DNA of 5,516 nt from Ruminococcaceae bacterium UBA7147 (GTDB lineage Bacteria > Bacillota > Clostridia > Oscillospirales > Acutalibacteraceae): NCBI GenBank assembly GCA_002491825.1, contig DKWR01000037.1, positions 17,107 to 22,622 on the forward strand, given 5' to 3'. Positions within the stretch are counted from its first letter, which is position 1. Every line of letters starts with the position of its first letter. Below, one piece after another: positions 1 to 5,481 of the stretch. Below the pieces are notes generated by a model. That model was not told the origin of the DNA. It did no database searches and saw only the letters and a program-made list of their open reading frames with translations. Both the position numbers and the translations under genes were made by a program.

Positions 1-17
1 AATTTTCTCCAAACAAA

Positions 18-57
18 CCGACTTTTCCACTCGATTTGCGAGCCGAGGCACTCGGCT
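18..57 (+). repeat. Short dispersed repeat, copy 1: 22-bp motif plus hairpin
   Basis: Positions 18-39 contain a motif with core TTTTCCACTCGATTTGC that recurs at 4244-4265 with 21 of 22 bases identical. One base after it a perfect 7-bp hairpin follows: AGCCGAG (41-47), loop GCA, CTCGGCT (51-57). In the second copy the hairpin occupies the same place but has a different stem sequence. This is what a small non-autonomous repeat family would look like. The copy lies upstream of the acyltransferase promoter and encodes nothing I recognise. Only two copies are visible here, so family status is inferred. Confidence 0.6.
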
Positions 58-97
58 AAATATAATAATTACTAATAACAATAAAATTTCAATAAAT

Positions 98-126
98 TTG
101 ACAAAAAACACCATATATGTTATACT
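98..126 (+). promoter_or_regulatory. Sigma-A-type promoter of the acyltransferase gene
   Basis: A perfect -35 box TTGACA (98-103) is followed by a 17-bp spacer and the -10 box TATACT (121-126), with an extended -10 TG at 118-119. Transcription should begin near position 133, giving a leader of about 60 nt before the TTG start codon at 193. The match to the vegetative consensus is close, so expression in growing cells is expected unless a repressor acts at the overlapping palindrome (132-143). Confidence 0.8.
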
Positions 127-131
127 TTTAT

Positions 132-143
132 TGCTATATAGCA
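132..143. promoter_or_regulatory. 12-bp perfect palindrome at the predicted start site
   Basis: TGCTATATAGCA reads the same on both strands and covers the transcription start predicted from the promoter at 98-126. A dimeric regulator bound here would block initiation. The role is inferred from position and symmetry only. A weak hairpin at the 5' end of the mRNA, stabilising it, is an alternative. Confidence 0.35.
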
Positions 144-181
144 GAAAAACAATTGTATAAATTTTTTGTATCGGAATTAAT

Positions 182-195
182 GAGGGATAAATTTG
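182..195 (+). promoter_or_regulatory. Ribosome binding site fixing a TTG start
   Basis: GAGGG at 182-186 lies 6 nt before TTG at 193-195. The other plausible in-frame start, GTG at 229, has GGAG only 2 nt upstream (223-226), which is too close. The TTG start is therefore preferred. Confidence 0.65.
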
Positions 196-1365
196 AAAAG
201 GACTTTAAGGGAAAACAACGGCGGAGAAGTGAATTTGCAGTTTAAGTTGCTCTCTGCAATCGGAATTATAATTATCGTGTCGGGACATTGCTATCACGGC
301 GGAATTTCACTTGCATACGAGTGGTTCCCGACATATTCTTTTAACCTTGCGTTGCTCGTGTTTATTTCGGGATATTTCTATAAGCCGGTGCACGAGGAGC
401 ATTTTCTAAGATACATAGGAAAGCGTGCAAAACGGCTTGTGATTCCTGCGTATTTGTGGAATATTGTTTATGGATTGTTTGTCATTTTGATGTCGAACTT
501 TGGTTATACGATAGGAGCAGAGGTTAATCCATACAATCTCTTTTTAATGCCGTTTGTTGACGGAGAGGCGTTTTTGTACAACCTCGGTTCGTGGTTTGTG
601 TATCCGCTGTTCTGCGTATGCGTGTTTAATGTGCTGTTCAGACGGTTGTTAAGGCTTGTAAAGCTTGACAACGAATATCTTATTACGATTATTTACCTTG
701 CCGTCGGCATAATCGGAATACAGCTTTCAATCGACAACGCAACAACGGGAATAAAAGGCTTACTCTTGCTTTTGTTAAGAACGATGTTCTTTTTGCCATG
801 CTTTCAGTTCGGCAGACTTTACAAAGCAAAGCTCGAACAACACGACAAGCTCAACAGCATAGCTTATTTTGCAATAATCTTCGGCGTTCAGCTTATCATT
901 CTGACATTCTTCAAGGATCTTGAATACACTCCGTCAAAGTGCAGTGGTTTTGACAACGGTTTTATTGTTCCGTATCTGACTGCTTTAACGGGAATTGCAT
1001 TCTGGCTGAGAATTTCAAAACTGCTCACTCCGATTATCAAGAATTGGAAGTTTATCAGGCTGATTGCCGACAATACATACAGCATAATGATTCACCAGAT
1101 GATAGGGTATATGTGCGTTAAGTGGCTGTTTTATCTTGTAAGCGTGCTTACTCCGCTGTTTGCAGACTTCAACGTAAATCTGATGGAAACAAGCATATGG
1201 TATTATTACCTGCCAAACGGCTTGCAACAGTACGGTATGCTCTACCTTGCAGGCGGAATATTTGTTCCGATTCTGATTAAGAAGCTTTGCGATTTATTTG
1301 CGAATCCGATAAAGAAGAAATTGAAAAGCATAACATTTTCAAGCAAAACAACACAGGCACAATAA
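193..1365 (+). CDS. Acyltransferase-3 family integral membrane protein
   Basis: This 390-residue, strongly hydrophobic protein has about ten membrane segments, roughly at residues 18-34, 46-63, 83-103, 132-150, 162-180, 188-205, 223-240, 258-273, 293-315 and 345-362. Its pattern fits the acyltransferase-3 family (PF01757), which moves acetyl or other acyl groups onto cell-surface sugars across the membrane. The first segment ends in SGH (His32), the position of the family's conserved histidine. A basic loop KRAKRLVIP (77-85) matches the usual R-x-x-R-L-x-x-P signature, and the late NTYSIMIH segment (294-301) resembles the family's final conserved block. The tail is basic (364-379). The start is TTG at 193, chosen for its ribosome binding site. 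The gene stands alone, with its own promoter and terminator and no glycan-synthesis neighbours, so the acceptor is unknown; peptidoglycan, teichoic acid or exopolysaccharide are possible. The family call is fairly secure and the substrate is not. Confidence 0.82.
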   Translation: MKRTLRENNGGEVNLQFKLLSAIGIIIIVSGHCYHGGISLAYEWFPTYSFNLALLVFISGYFYKPVHEEHFLRYIGKRAKRLVIPAYLWNIVYGLFVILMSNFGYTIGAEVNPYNLFLMPFVDGEAFLYNLGSWFVYPLFCVCVFNVLFRRLLRLVKLDNEYLITIIYLAVGIIGIQLSIDNATTGIKGLLLLLLRTMFFLPCFQFGRLYKAKLEQHDKLNSIAYFAIIFGVQLIILTFFKDLEYTPSKCSGFDNGFIVPYLTALTGIAFWLRISKLLTPIIKNWKFIRLIADNTYSIMIHQMIGYMCVKWLFYLVSVLTPLFADFNVNLMETSIWYYYLPNGLQQYGMLYLAGGIFVPILIKKLCDLFANPIKKKLKSITFSSKTTQAQ

Positions 1366-1378
1366 TAATCACTTATAT

Positions 1379-1411
1379 AAAAACGGAACGGCATTGACCG
1401 TTCCGTTTTTA
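1379..1411. terminator. Bidirectional intrinsic terminator between the acyltransferase gene and gpr
   Basis: CGGAACGG (1384-1391) pairs perfectly with CCGTTCCG (1398-1405) around a 6-nt loop. The stem is extended by A runs on the left and T runs on the right, so it works as stem plus U-tract in both directions. It ends the acyltransferase message 13 nt after its stop and also serves convergent gpr. The gpr stop codon (complement of 1409-1411) lies inside the structure. Confidence 0.88.
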
Positions 1412-2284
1412 CATAAGCGAAACAAGGTCGGGCAAATCAAACTCGTTTTGCAAAGCGCCGTTTAAAGCAAAGGCAATCAGCCTTGAGGCTCGTTCTGTGA
1501 GCAAATCAATTTCCCTCGGAATTACTACCATCTGTCTGCCATGCGGAGAAATCTGCTCCCTTGTTTGTGCGTCAAATTCATCTCCGATTAAGTCGTTCGC
1601 AAGCGTCTGAACGTCAACAACAGTCGGAACGCCGATTGCAATTACGGGAACGCCGATTGTTTCCTTGTTTATTTTTGTTCGGTGATTGCCCACTCCTGCG
1701 CCGGGGGAAATTCCCGTATCGCTTATCTGTAACGTGCAACCGAGCCGTTCAAGTCTGCGTGACGCAAGTGCGTCAATTGCGACTACGGCATTCGGCTTTA
1801 TACGCTTTACAACGCTCATTATATATTCGCCTGTTTCAATGCCTGTCTGTCCTGTAACGCCTGTCTGCATAACTGCTACAGGGCGGAGCTTGTCAAGTCC
1901 CGTCGCCCTTGAAATTTCGCCCGTTATGTGACGTGTGGCAAGTATGCGTGAGCATGTTTTCGGACCGAGCGAGTCTGGGGTGATTTCGGTGTTTCCCAGA
2001 CCTGCAACAAGCACAAGTCCGTTGACAGGCAGAAGTCTGCGGATTTCCTCTCCGATTGTAACAAGCCTTTCGTCGGTTTCGGAAAAGTTGTCGGTAAGCG
2101 ACGGCAGTTCAATTGTGATATACGTTCCGATGTCCTTGCCGAGAGCCTGCTTTGCCTTTTGGTTTTTAACGGTCAGGCGTGAAATTTCAAGTCCGTTCTC
2201 GCTGTAGGTTTTAAATTCCGTTCCGGATATATGTTCTCCCGCAATTTCCCTTGCCTCCACTGCAAGGTCGGTACGAAGCTGCAT
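1409..2284 (-). CDS. gpr: Germination protease GPR (spore protease, family A25)
   Basis: GPR cleaves small acid-soluble spore proteins when spores germinate, freeing DNA and amino acids. It is made in the forespore as a zymogen that processes itself. The 291-residue protein carries the family blocks VAGLGNTEITPDSLGP (93-108), TGVTGQTGIE (141-150), AIDALASR (169-176), QISDTGISPGAGVGN (186-200) and GVPVIAIGVPTVVD (211-224). Asp104 and Asp171 correspond to the two aspartates implicated in catalysis in the Bacillus enzyme (Asp127 and Asp193 in B. megaterium). The maturation site RTDLAVEA (4-11) is present, but the propeptide before it would be only six residues, against 15-16 in Bacillus. The protein also lacks a roughly 70-residue stretch present near the C terminus of the B. 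subtilis enzyme. The start is firm: AGGAGGG lies 8 nt upstream and an in-frame stop a few codons further. The gene is a single unit; no spoIIP follows, unlike in Bacillus. Confidence 0.96.
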   Translation of the reverse strand: MQLRTDLAVEAREIAGEHISGTEFKTYSENGLEISRLTVKNQKAKQALGKDIGTYITIELPSLTDNFSETDERLVTIGEEIRRLLPVNGLVLVAGLGNTEITPDSLGPKTCSRILATRHITGEISRATGLDKLRPVAVMQTGVTGQTGIETGEYIMSVVKRIKPNAVVAIDALASRRLERLGCTLQISDTGISPGAGVGNHRTKINKETIGVPVIAIGVPTVVDVQTLANDLIGDEFDAQTREQISPHGRQMVVIPREIDLLTERASRLIAFALNGALQNEFDLPDLVSLM

Positions 2285-2292
2285 ATCAGAGT

Positions 2293-2299
2293 CCCTCCT
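2293..2299 (-). promoter_or_regulatory. Strong ribosome binding site of gpr
   Basis: On the minus strand AGGAGGG lies 8 nt before the ATG at 2284-2282. An in-frame TAA occurs six codons upstream of the ATG, so no longer N terminus is possible. This confirms the very short propeptide. Confidence 0.85.
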
Positions 2300-2316
2300 G
2301 CTTTATATTTTAGTAT

Positions 2317-2346
2317 TATTATTAGTGTGAAAACAAATTTATATTC
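2317..2346 (-). promoter_or_regulatory. Candidate sigma-G-like promoter of gpr
   Basis: On the minus strand GAATA (2346-2342) fits the sigma-G -35 pattern GHATR. After an 18-nt spacer, AATAATA (2323-2317) differs from the -10 pattern CATWHTA only at the first base. Bacillus gpr is known to be transcribed in the forespore, mainly by sigma-G, so the placement makes biological sense. The region is AT-rich and such matches arise by chance, hence modest confidence. Confidence 0.35.
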
Positions 2347-2375
2347 TTTACAATTAATTTTAGTTTTGCTATAAT
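2347..2375 (+). promoter_or_regulatory. Sigma-A-type promoter of the dockerin protease gene
   Basis: The -35 box TTTACA (2347-2352), a 17-bp spacer and a perfect -10 box TATAAT (2370-2375) with extended TG at 2367-2368 form a strong vegetative promoter. The expected start site is near 2382, with a leader of about 27 nt. Its -35 box directly abuts the candidate gpr -35 element on the other strand, so the two promoters may interfere. Confidence 0.78.
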
Positions 2376-2388
2376 TAAATTAATTATA
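2370..2388. promoter_or_regulatory. 19-bp perfect inverted repeat over the -10 box and start site
   Basis: TATAATTAA (2370-2378), a central A, then TTAATTATA (2380-2388) are perfectly symmetrical. The left arm contains the -10 box and the right arm spans the predicted start site, the usual place for a repressor operator. It consists only of A and T in an AT-rich spacer, so chance symmetry is possible. Confidence 0.35.
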
Positions 2389-2408
2389 ATTTTTATGGAG
2401 TAATTAAT

Positions 2409-4070
2409 ATGCATAAGGGATTTTTTACAAAGGCAATTGTTTCTTTGTCAGCAGCATTCAGCATTGTAGCATTGTCTGCTTTCAGTTCAGGTGCGGTTAT
2501 AATTGACTATGATTCGTCAGAAGTTTCTTCCGATAATACGGCAGCAGCCGTAACATCGGATGTTACGCTCCCTGCGAAATACAGTTCACGTGACCTCGGC
2601 TACGTTACCGGAATAAAACAGCAGAAATATAATGATTGCTGGGCTGTTTCGGGAATTTCTGTTTTTGAGACAAAGCTTTTGCACGAAAGCTTTTCGGTTA
2701 ATAATATGTCTTTCGACCATATGAATATCTGGGCAACAAAGCACAGCAACGGCAAAGGCTGGCAAAGAAGTTACAAGGACGGCGGTTATTCGCATACGGC
2801 ACTCGGCTATCTCACCTCATGGCAGGGAGGCGTTGAAACCGAAATCCTCGGCGATTTTGACATTACAAGCGGAATTACTTCCGATGATATAGATACAGGT
2901 CTTGCAAAATACGGCACTACGGCTGTTGAATATCTCAGCAGAAATGATACAGACGCAATAAAGCGTGCTATTATTGAAAACGGCGGAGTATATGCCGGTT
3001 ACGCCACAGCCGCCTCGTGCCTGAGCACTGACAGAACTTCGTATTTTATGCCCCAAAGCTATAGCGGAAGTTCAATTAATCACGGCGTTGAAATTGTCGG
3101 CTGGGACAATAACTATTCAAGGAGCAATTTTAACGGCTCTGTTGGTGAAAAGCCCAAAAAGCCGGGTGCATGGCTTGCAAGAAACAGCTACGGAAATTAT
3201 AATTCTCTGGGCGGATACCTCTGGATTTCCTATGAGGACAAGTATATTTTTGATGACAGATACCAGCCGCTGTATACAATAAAATCTGTTCAGGAAATCG
3301 GCGAAAACACAAGGCTTGAGCAGAATGAAATCTACGGCGCAACATTTGATATTGAAATTAAAAACAGCAATGAGGTTGCATACATTAACAGATTTGATTT
3401 TTCAAACGGTTACAATACGCTTGACAAGGTGATTTTTGAAACCGAGTGTAAGAATGCAGATTACACAATTTATTATGTGCCCGATGACTACGCTGAAAAG
3501 CCCGTTACCGATAAAAGCAAATGGACAACGCTGTATAGCGGCACGGCTGATTATGCAGGCTACATATGCGCCGATATTTCCGATTATACGCTGCCCCTCG
3601 GTTACGGCTCAATTGCCGTTGTAATCAATACGGAGAAGCTCAATTCGGGGCTTGATAAAACTGATGAGGAATACAAAAATCCGTCACTCGGTACGTGCGA
3701 GTGGATAACAAACGGTGCAACAGGGGAGTATGTTCTGATAAACGATACACACTACGGCGACAGCTATATTCTTTATAACAATGAGATGCGTGATTTGCTC
3801 GACTGGTACAAGCAAGAGAACAACGACGACCTCGGCGGAACGCTGGTAATCAAAGCGGTAACAACGGGTAACGGCGCAGAGGTAACGTTGCTCGGAGATG
3901 TTAATCTTGACGGAAAGGTAAACATATCCGACGCAACCGAAATACAGAAATATCTTGCCGGCAGTGTTGAATTTTCAGAAGTCCGAAAGCTCAACGCCGA
4001 CGTAAACGATGACGGAAATATCACTGTGACCGATGCAACGGCAATTCAGAAAATGATTGTTGGTATTTAA
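2409..4070 (+). CDS. Secreted papain-family (C1A) cysteine protease with lectin-like domain and C-terminal type I dockerin
   Basis: This 553-residue protein begins with a signal peptide (about 1-29, hydrophobic core 9-25, likely cut after SSGA). The peptidase spans about 54-290. Cys77 lies in QQKYNDCWAVS, Gln71 sits six residues earlier as in papain's oxyanion hole, His225 is in INHGVEIVGWD, and Asn259 is in RNSYGN. A beta-rich segment at about 300-485 resembles the lectin-like domain that often follows such bacterial peptidases. Residues 495-553 form a type I dockerin with two calcium loops: Asp497-Asn499-Asp501-Asp508 and Asp531-Asn533-Asp535-Asp542. The dockerin should plug the enzyme into a cohesin-bearing scaffold, so this is probably a protease of a cellulosome or amylosome acting outside the cell. 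Little sequence separates the signal peptide from the peptidase, so a classical inhibitory prodomain is absent. The linker before the dockerin is short, without the usual Thr/Pro-rich stretch. GGAG at 2397-2400, 8 nt before ATG, supports the start. The gene is monocistronic. Confidence 0.93.
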   Translation: MHKGFFTKAIVSLSAAFSIVALSAFSSGAVIIDYDSSEVSSDNTAAAVTSDVTLPAKYSSRDLGYVTGIKQQKYNDCWAVSGISVFETKLLHESFSVNNMSFDHMNIWATKHSNGKGWQRSYKDGGYSHTALGYLTSWQGGVETEILGDFDITSGITSDDIDTGLAKYGTTAVEYLSRNDTDAIKRAIIENGGVYAGYATAASCLSTDRTSYFMPQSYSGSSINHGVEIVGWDNNYSRSNFNGSVGEKPKKPGAWLARNSYGNYNSLGGYLWISYEDKYIFDDRYQPLYTIKSVQEIGENTRLEQNEIYGATFDIEIKNSNEVAYINRFDFSNGYNTLDKVIFETECKNADYTIYYVPDDYAEKPVTDKSKWTTLYSGTADYAGYICADISDYTLPLGYGSIAVVINTEKLNSGLDKTDEEYKNPSLGTCEWITNGATGEYVLINDTHYGDSYILYNNEMRDLLDWYKQENNDDLGGTLVIKAVTTGNGAEVTLLGDVNLDGKVNISDATEIQKYLAGSVEFSEVRKLNADVNDDGNITVTDATAIQKMIVGI

Positions 4071-4078
4071 TAAACAAT

Positions 4079-4118
4079 AAAACGGCTGAAACAGTTTTGA
4101 TTCTGTTTCAGCCGTTTT
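4079..4118. terminator. Strong intrinsic terminator after the protease gene
   Basis: A perfect 12-bp stem, CGGCTGAAACAG (4083-4094) with CTGTTTCAGCCG (4103-4114), encloses an 8-nt loop. It is flanked by an A run (4079-4082) and a T run (4115-4119). It lies 8 nt after the protease stop codon. Read on the minus strand it also ends in a T-rich tract, so it may stop transcripts from the MreB-like gene, which has no classical terminator of its own. Confidence 0.9.
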
Positions 4119-4135
4119 TACATAAATAATAATTT

Positions 4136-4159
4136 AGCGTTGGAGTAATAGTCAACGCT
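4136..4159. repeat. Hairpin-forming inverted repeat
   Basis: AGCGTTG (4136-4142) and CAACGCT (4153-4159) form a perfect 7-bp stem around a 10-nt loop. No T tract follows, so it is not a terminator. It sits directly before another hairpin (4167-4188), and the two look like parts of one structured repeat element in the spacer. Confidence 0.55.
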
Positions 4160-4166
4160 GACGTAG

Positions 4167-4188
4167 GGGACGGCTTCCCAGACGTCCC
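4167..4188. repeat. GC-rich hairpin within the spacer repeat
   Basis: GGGACG (4167-4172) pairs with CGTCCC (4183-4188) around a 10-nt loop. Its right arm belongs to the 35-bp sequence that recurs inverted at 5482-5516. No T tract follows on either strand. Confidence 0.5.
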
Positions 4189-4207
4189 GAAACGTTACCT
4201 ATATATC
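4173..4207 (+). repeat. 35-bp repeat, left copy flanking the MreB-like gene
   Basis: This segment, with core ACGTCCCGAAACGTTACC, recurs on the opposite strand at 5482-5516 with 32 of 35 positions identical. The copies are outside the MreB-like gene on both sides and point inward. No coding content is visible. They look like members of a dispersed intergenic repeat family, which is inferred from two copies. Confidence 0.7.
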
Positions 4208-4243
4208 AACTTAAAATTCGGGCATCCGTTTTTTCATAACTAT

Positions 4244-4283
4244 CCGATTTTTCCACTCGATTTGCCTGCGGCGGCTTCGCCGC
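4244..4283 (+). repeat. Short dispersed repeat, copy 2: 22-bp motif plus hairpin, touching a stop codon
   Basis: The motif at 4244-4265 matches 18-39 at 21 of 22 bases. Two bases later a perfect 6-bp GC hairpin follows: GCGGCG (4268-4273), loop GCTT, CGCCGC (4278-4283). Its last base is also the final base of the stop codon of the MreB-like gene (complement of 4283-4285). Read from that gene, the hairpin comes right after the stop but lacks a following T tract. Confidence 0.6.
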
Positions 4284-5299
4284 TAGTATGCCGCAAGCAA
4301 CGGCGAAACGCCCTGCGGTGAATTTTTGTCGCTTTCGTTCATAAAGCCGATTGCTTTTCCGCAACCCATAATTACGCAGTCGGCACTGCTTTTGTGCACC
4401 CTTACACGCAGTTTTGTGGCTTCGCTTACAAGCTGTGCAAAACCGCCGAGCTTTGCAAGACCGCCCGAAAGAATAATTCCGTCTGTGTATATATCACCTG
4501 TAAGCTCGGGGGGAGTTTTTTCAAGCACATCTCTTATTGCGTTCACAATTTCAAGCGCAATTTCTTCAATCGCTTCCTTGATTTCTTCCGAGCGAACCTC
4601 AACAAATCTCGGCATACCGCTTACGGCGTCCCTGCCCTTGACCTTGAACGTCTTTTGCTCGGCAGGCACTTTTACACAGCCGATTGCTTTCTTACAGCTT
4701 TCAGCCATATTTGTGCCGATGATGAGATTGTATTTCTTCCTGATGTATTTTACGATTTCCTCGTCCATTGCACTGCCTGCGTGCTTGATCGTTTTTGAAA
4801 CGGAAATTCCTCCGAGCGACAAAACGGCAATGTCAGCCGTTCCGCTTCCTATGTCGGCTATCAGAACGCCGTGAGGGCTTGTTATGTCAATTCCGCATCC
4901 GAGTGCGGCGGCTTTGGGACTTTCAATAAGGTAAACACGCCTTACACCGAACGCACTTACTGCGTTTACTACGGCTCGCTTTTCAACCTCGGTGACATCG
5001 CAGGGAACAGCGGTGATAACCCTCGGCATAACTACCTTGACCGAGCATACCTCTTTGAGCAGGATTGAAACCATATCTTCAACAAGCTCCGAGCGTGCAA
5101 TTACTCCGCCGTCGAGCGGATGAACAGCCTTGATTCCTACGGGAGTTTTGCCAATCATCGCATACGCCTCGTCGCCGACTGCGTAGATTTCGTCTGTATC
5201 AATGTCATAGGTGACTACGCTTGCCTCGTCGAGCACCTTGCCTTTATTTTCAATAAAAACCCTTGTTCTGTCAGAACCGAGGTCAATTGCTATATCCAT
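4283..5299 (-). CDS. MreB/Mbl-family actin-like protein, divergent
   Basis: This 338-residue protein belongs to the bacterial actin family, whose ATP-driven filaments under the membrane guide the cell-wall synthesis machinery. Visible marks are the phosphate-1 loop DLGSDRT (6-12, usually DLGTANT), MIGKTP (48-53), VPCDVTEVEKRAV (98-110), IESPKAAALG (125-134, usually IEEPxAAAIG), the phosphate-2 loop DIGSGTADIAVLSLGG (149-164, usually DIGGGTTEVA), AGSAMDEEIVKYIRKKYNLIIG (174-195), EKTPPEL (260-266) and ILSGGLAKL (276-284). Family membership is clear, but several signature residues differ, so it is probably a secondary paralogue and I assign no mreB or mbl symbol. No mreC or mreD lies beside it, unlike the classical operon. 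The start has GGAG 7 nt upstream, and the N terminus lacks an extra amphipathic helix. The last 15 or so residues are unlike the family and are encoded by hairpin-rich DNA next to a repeat. I could not assign a promoter. Confidence 0.88.
   Translation of the reverse strand: MDIAIDLGSDRTRVFIENKGKVLDEASVVTYDIDTDEIYAVGDEAYAMIGKTPVGIKAVHPLDGGVIARSELVEDMVSILLKEVCSVKVVMPRVITAVPCDVTEVEKRAVVNAVSAFGVRRVYLIESPKAAALGCGIDITSPHGVLIADIGSGTADIAVLSLGGISVSKTIKHAGSAMDEEIVKYIRKKYNLIIGTNMAESCKKAIGCVKVPAEQKTFKVKGRDAVSGMPRFVEVRSEEIKEAIEEIALEIVNAIRDVLEKTPPELTGDIYTDGIILSGGLAKLGGFAQLVSEATKLRVRVHKSSADCVIMGCGKAIGFMNESDKNSPQGVSPLLAAY
4291..4318. repeat. Nested inverted repeats within the 3' end of the MreB-like gene
   Basis: CCGCA (4291-4295) pairs with TGCGG (4314-4318), and inside them GGCG (4302-4305) pairs with CGCC (4309-4312) around AAA. 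These fall in the codons for the unusual C-terminal tail, only 8 bp from the repeat hairpin at 4268-4283, suggesting repeat-derived DNA in the gene end. Confidence 0.4.
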
Positions 5300-5306
5300 A
5301 AAATCA

Positions 5307-5310
5307 CTCC
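5307..5310 (-). promoter_or_regulatory. Ribosome binding site of the MreB-like gene
   Basis: On the minus strand GGAG lies 7 nt before the ATG at 5299-5297. This supports the short N terminus MDIAIDLG, which begins almost directly at the nucleotide-binding loop. Confidence 0.7.
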
Positions 5311-5379
5311 GTAATTTTTATTACTTTTAAAATTTATTTCAAAATATCTAATTTTGATTTTTAAGCTAAACTATAATTA

Positions 5380-5411
5380 AATTAACAATTTACAATTAAA
5401 AATTAACAATT
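5380..5411. repeat. AT-rich direct repeat upstream of the MreB-like gene
   Basis: AATTAACAATT occurs at 5380-5390 and again at 5401-5411, with the related ACAATTAAA between them. The 217-bp spacer 5300-5516 otherwise has no gene. It contains AT-rich DNA expected to hold the MreB-like promoter, for which no convincing -35/-10 pair was found, then a more GC-rich stretch from about 5412 leading into the inverted repeat at 5482. Confidence 0.45.
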
Positions 5412-5481
5412 GAGGGTTGCTCCGCTCCGAATTTATAATAGTGCGTGTTGTATGGAAAGGTTTGGCTTCCTCGGGGTGATA

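Noticed and set aside
127..192. Riboswitch in the 60-nt acyltransferase leader
   Set aside because: The leader is too short, AT-rich and shows no known aptamer core or terminator/antiterminator pair.
1561..2207. Plus-strand open frames of 81-98 codons within gpr
   Set aside because: They are antisense to a well-conserved gene, have no recognisable domain and arise from its codon pattern.
18..4265. CRISPR repeats
   Set aside because: The 22-bp motif occurs only twice, over 4 kb apart, with no regular spacers and no cas gene.
4268..4283. Intrinsic terminator of the MreB-like gene
   Set aside because: The stem is good, but no T tract follows in the minus-strand direction; the bidirectional structure at 4079-4118 is a better candidate for ending that transcript.
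4326..4874. Open frames of 182 and 134 codons on the plus strand, antisense to the MreB-like gene
   Set aside because: They lie wholly within a gene with clear family motifs, have no family resemblance, and their Ser/Pro- or Cys/Tyr-rich compositions are typical of antisense shadow frames.
5371..5385. A second promoter on the plus strand, because a 15-base stretch with TATAAT is identical to 2369-2383
   Set aside because: No -35 box lies at suitable spacing and the stretch is all A/T apart from its first base, so coincidence or loose repeat relationship is more likely.
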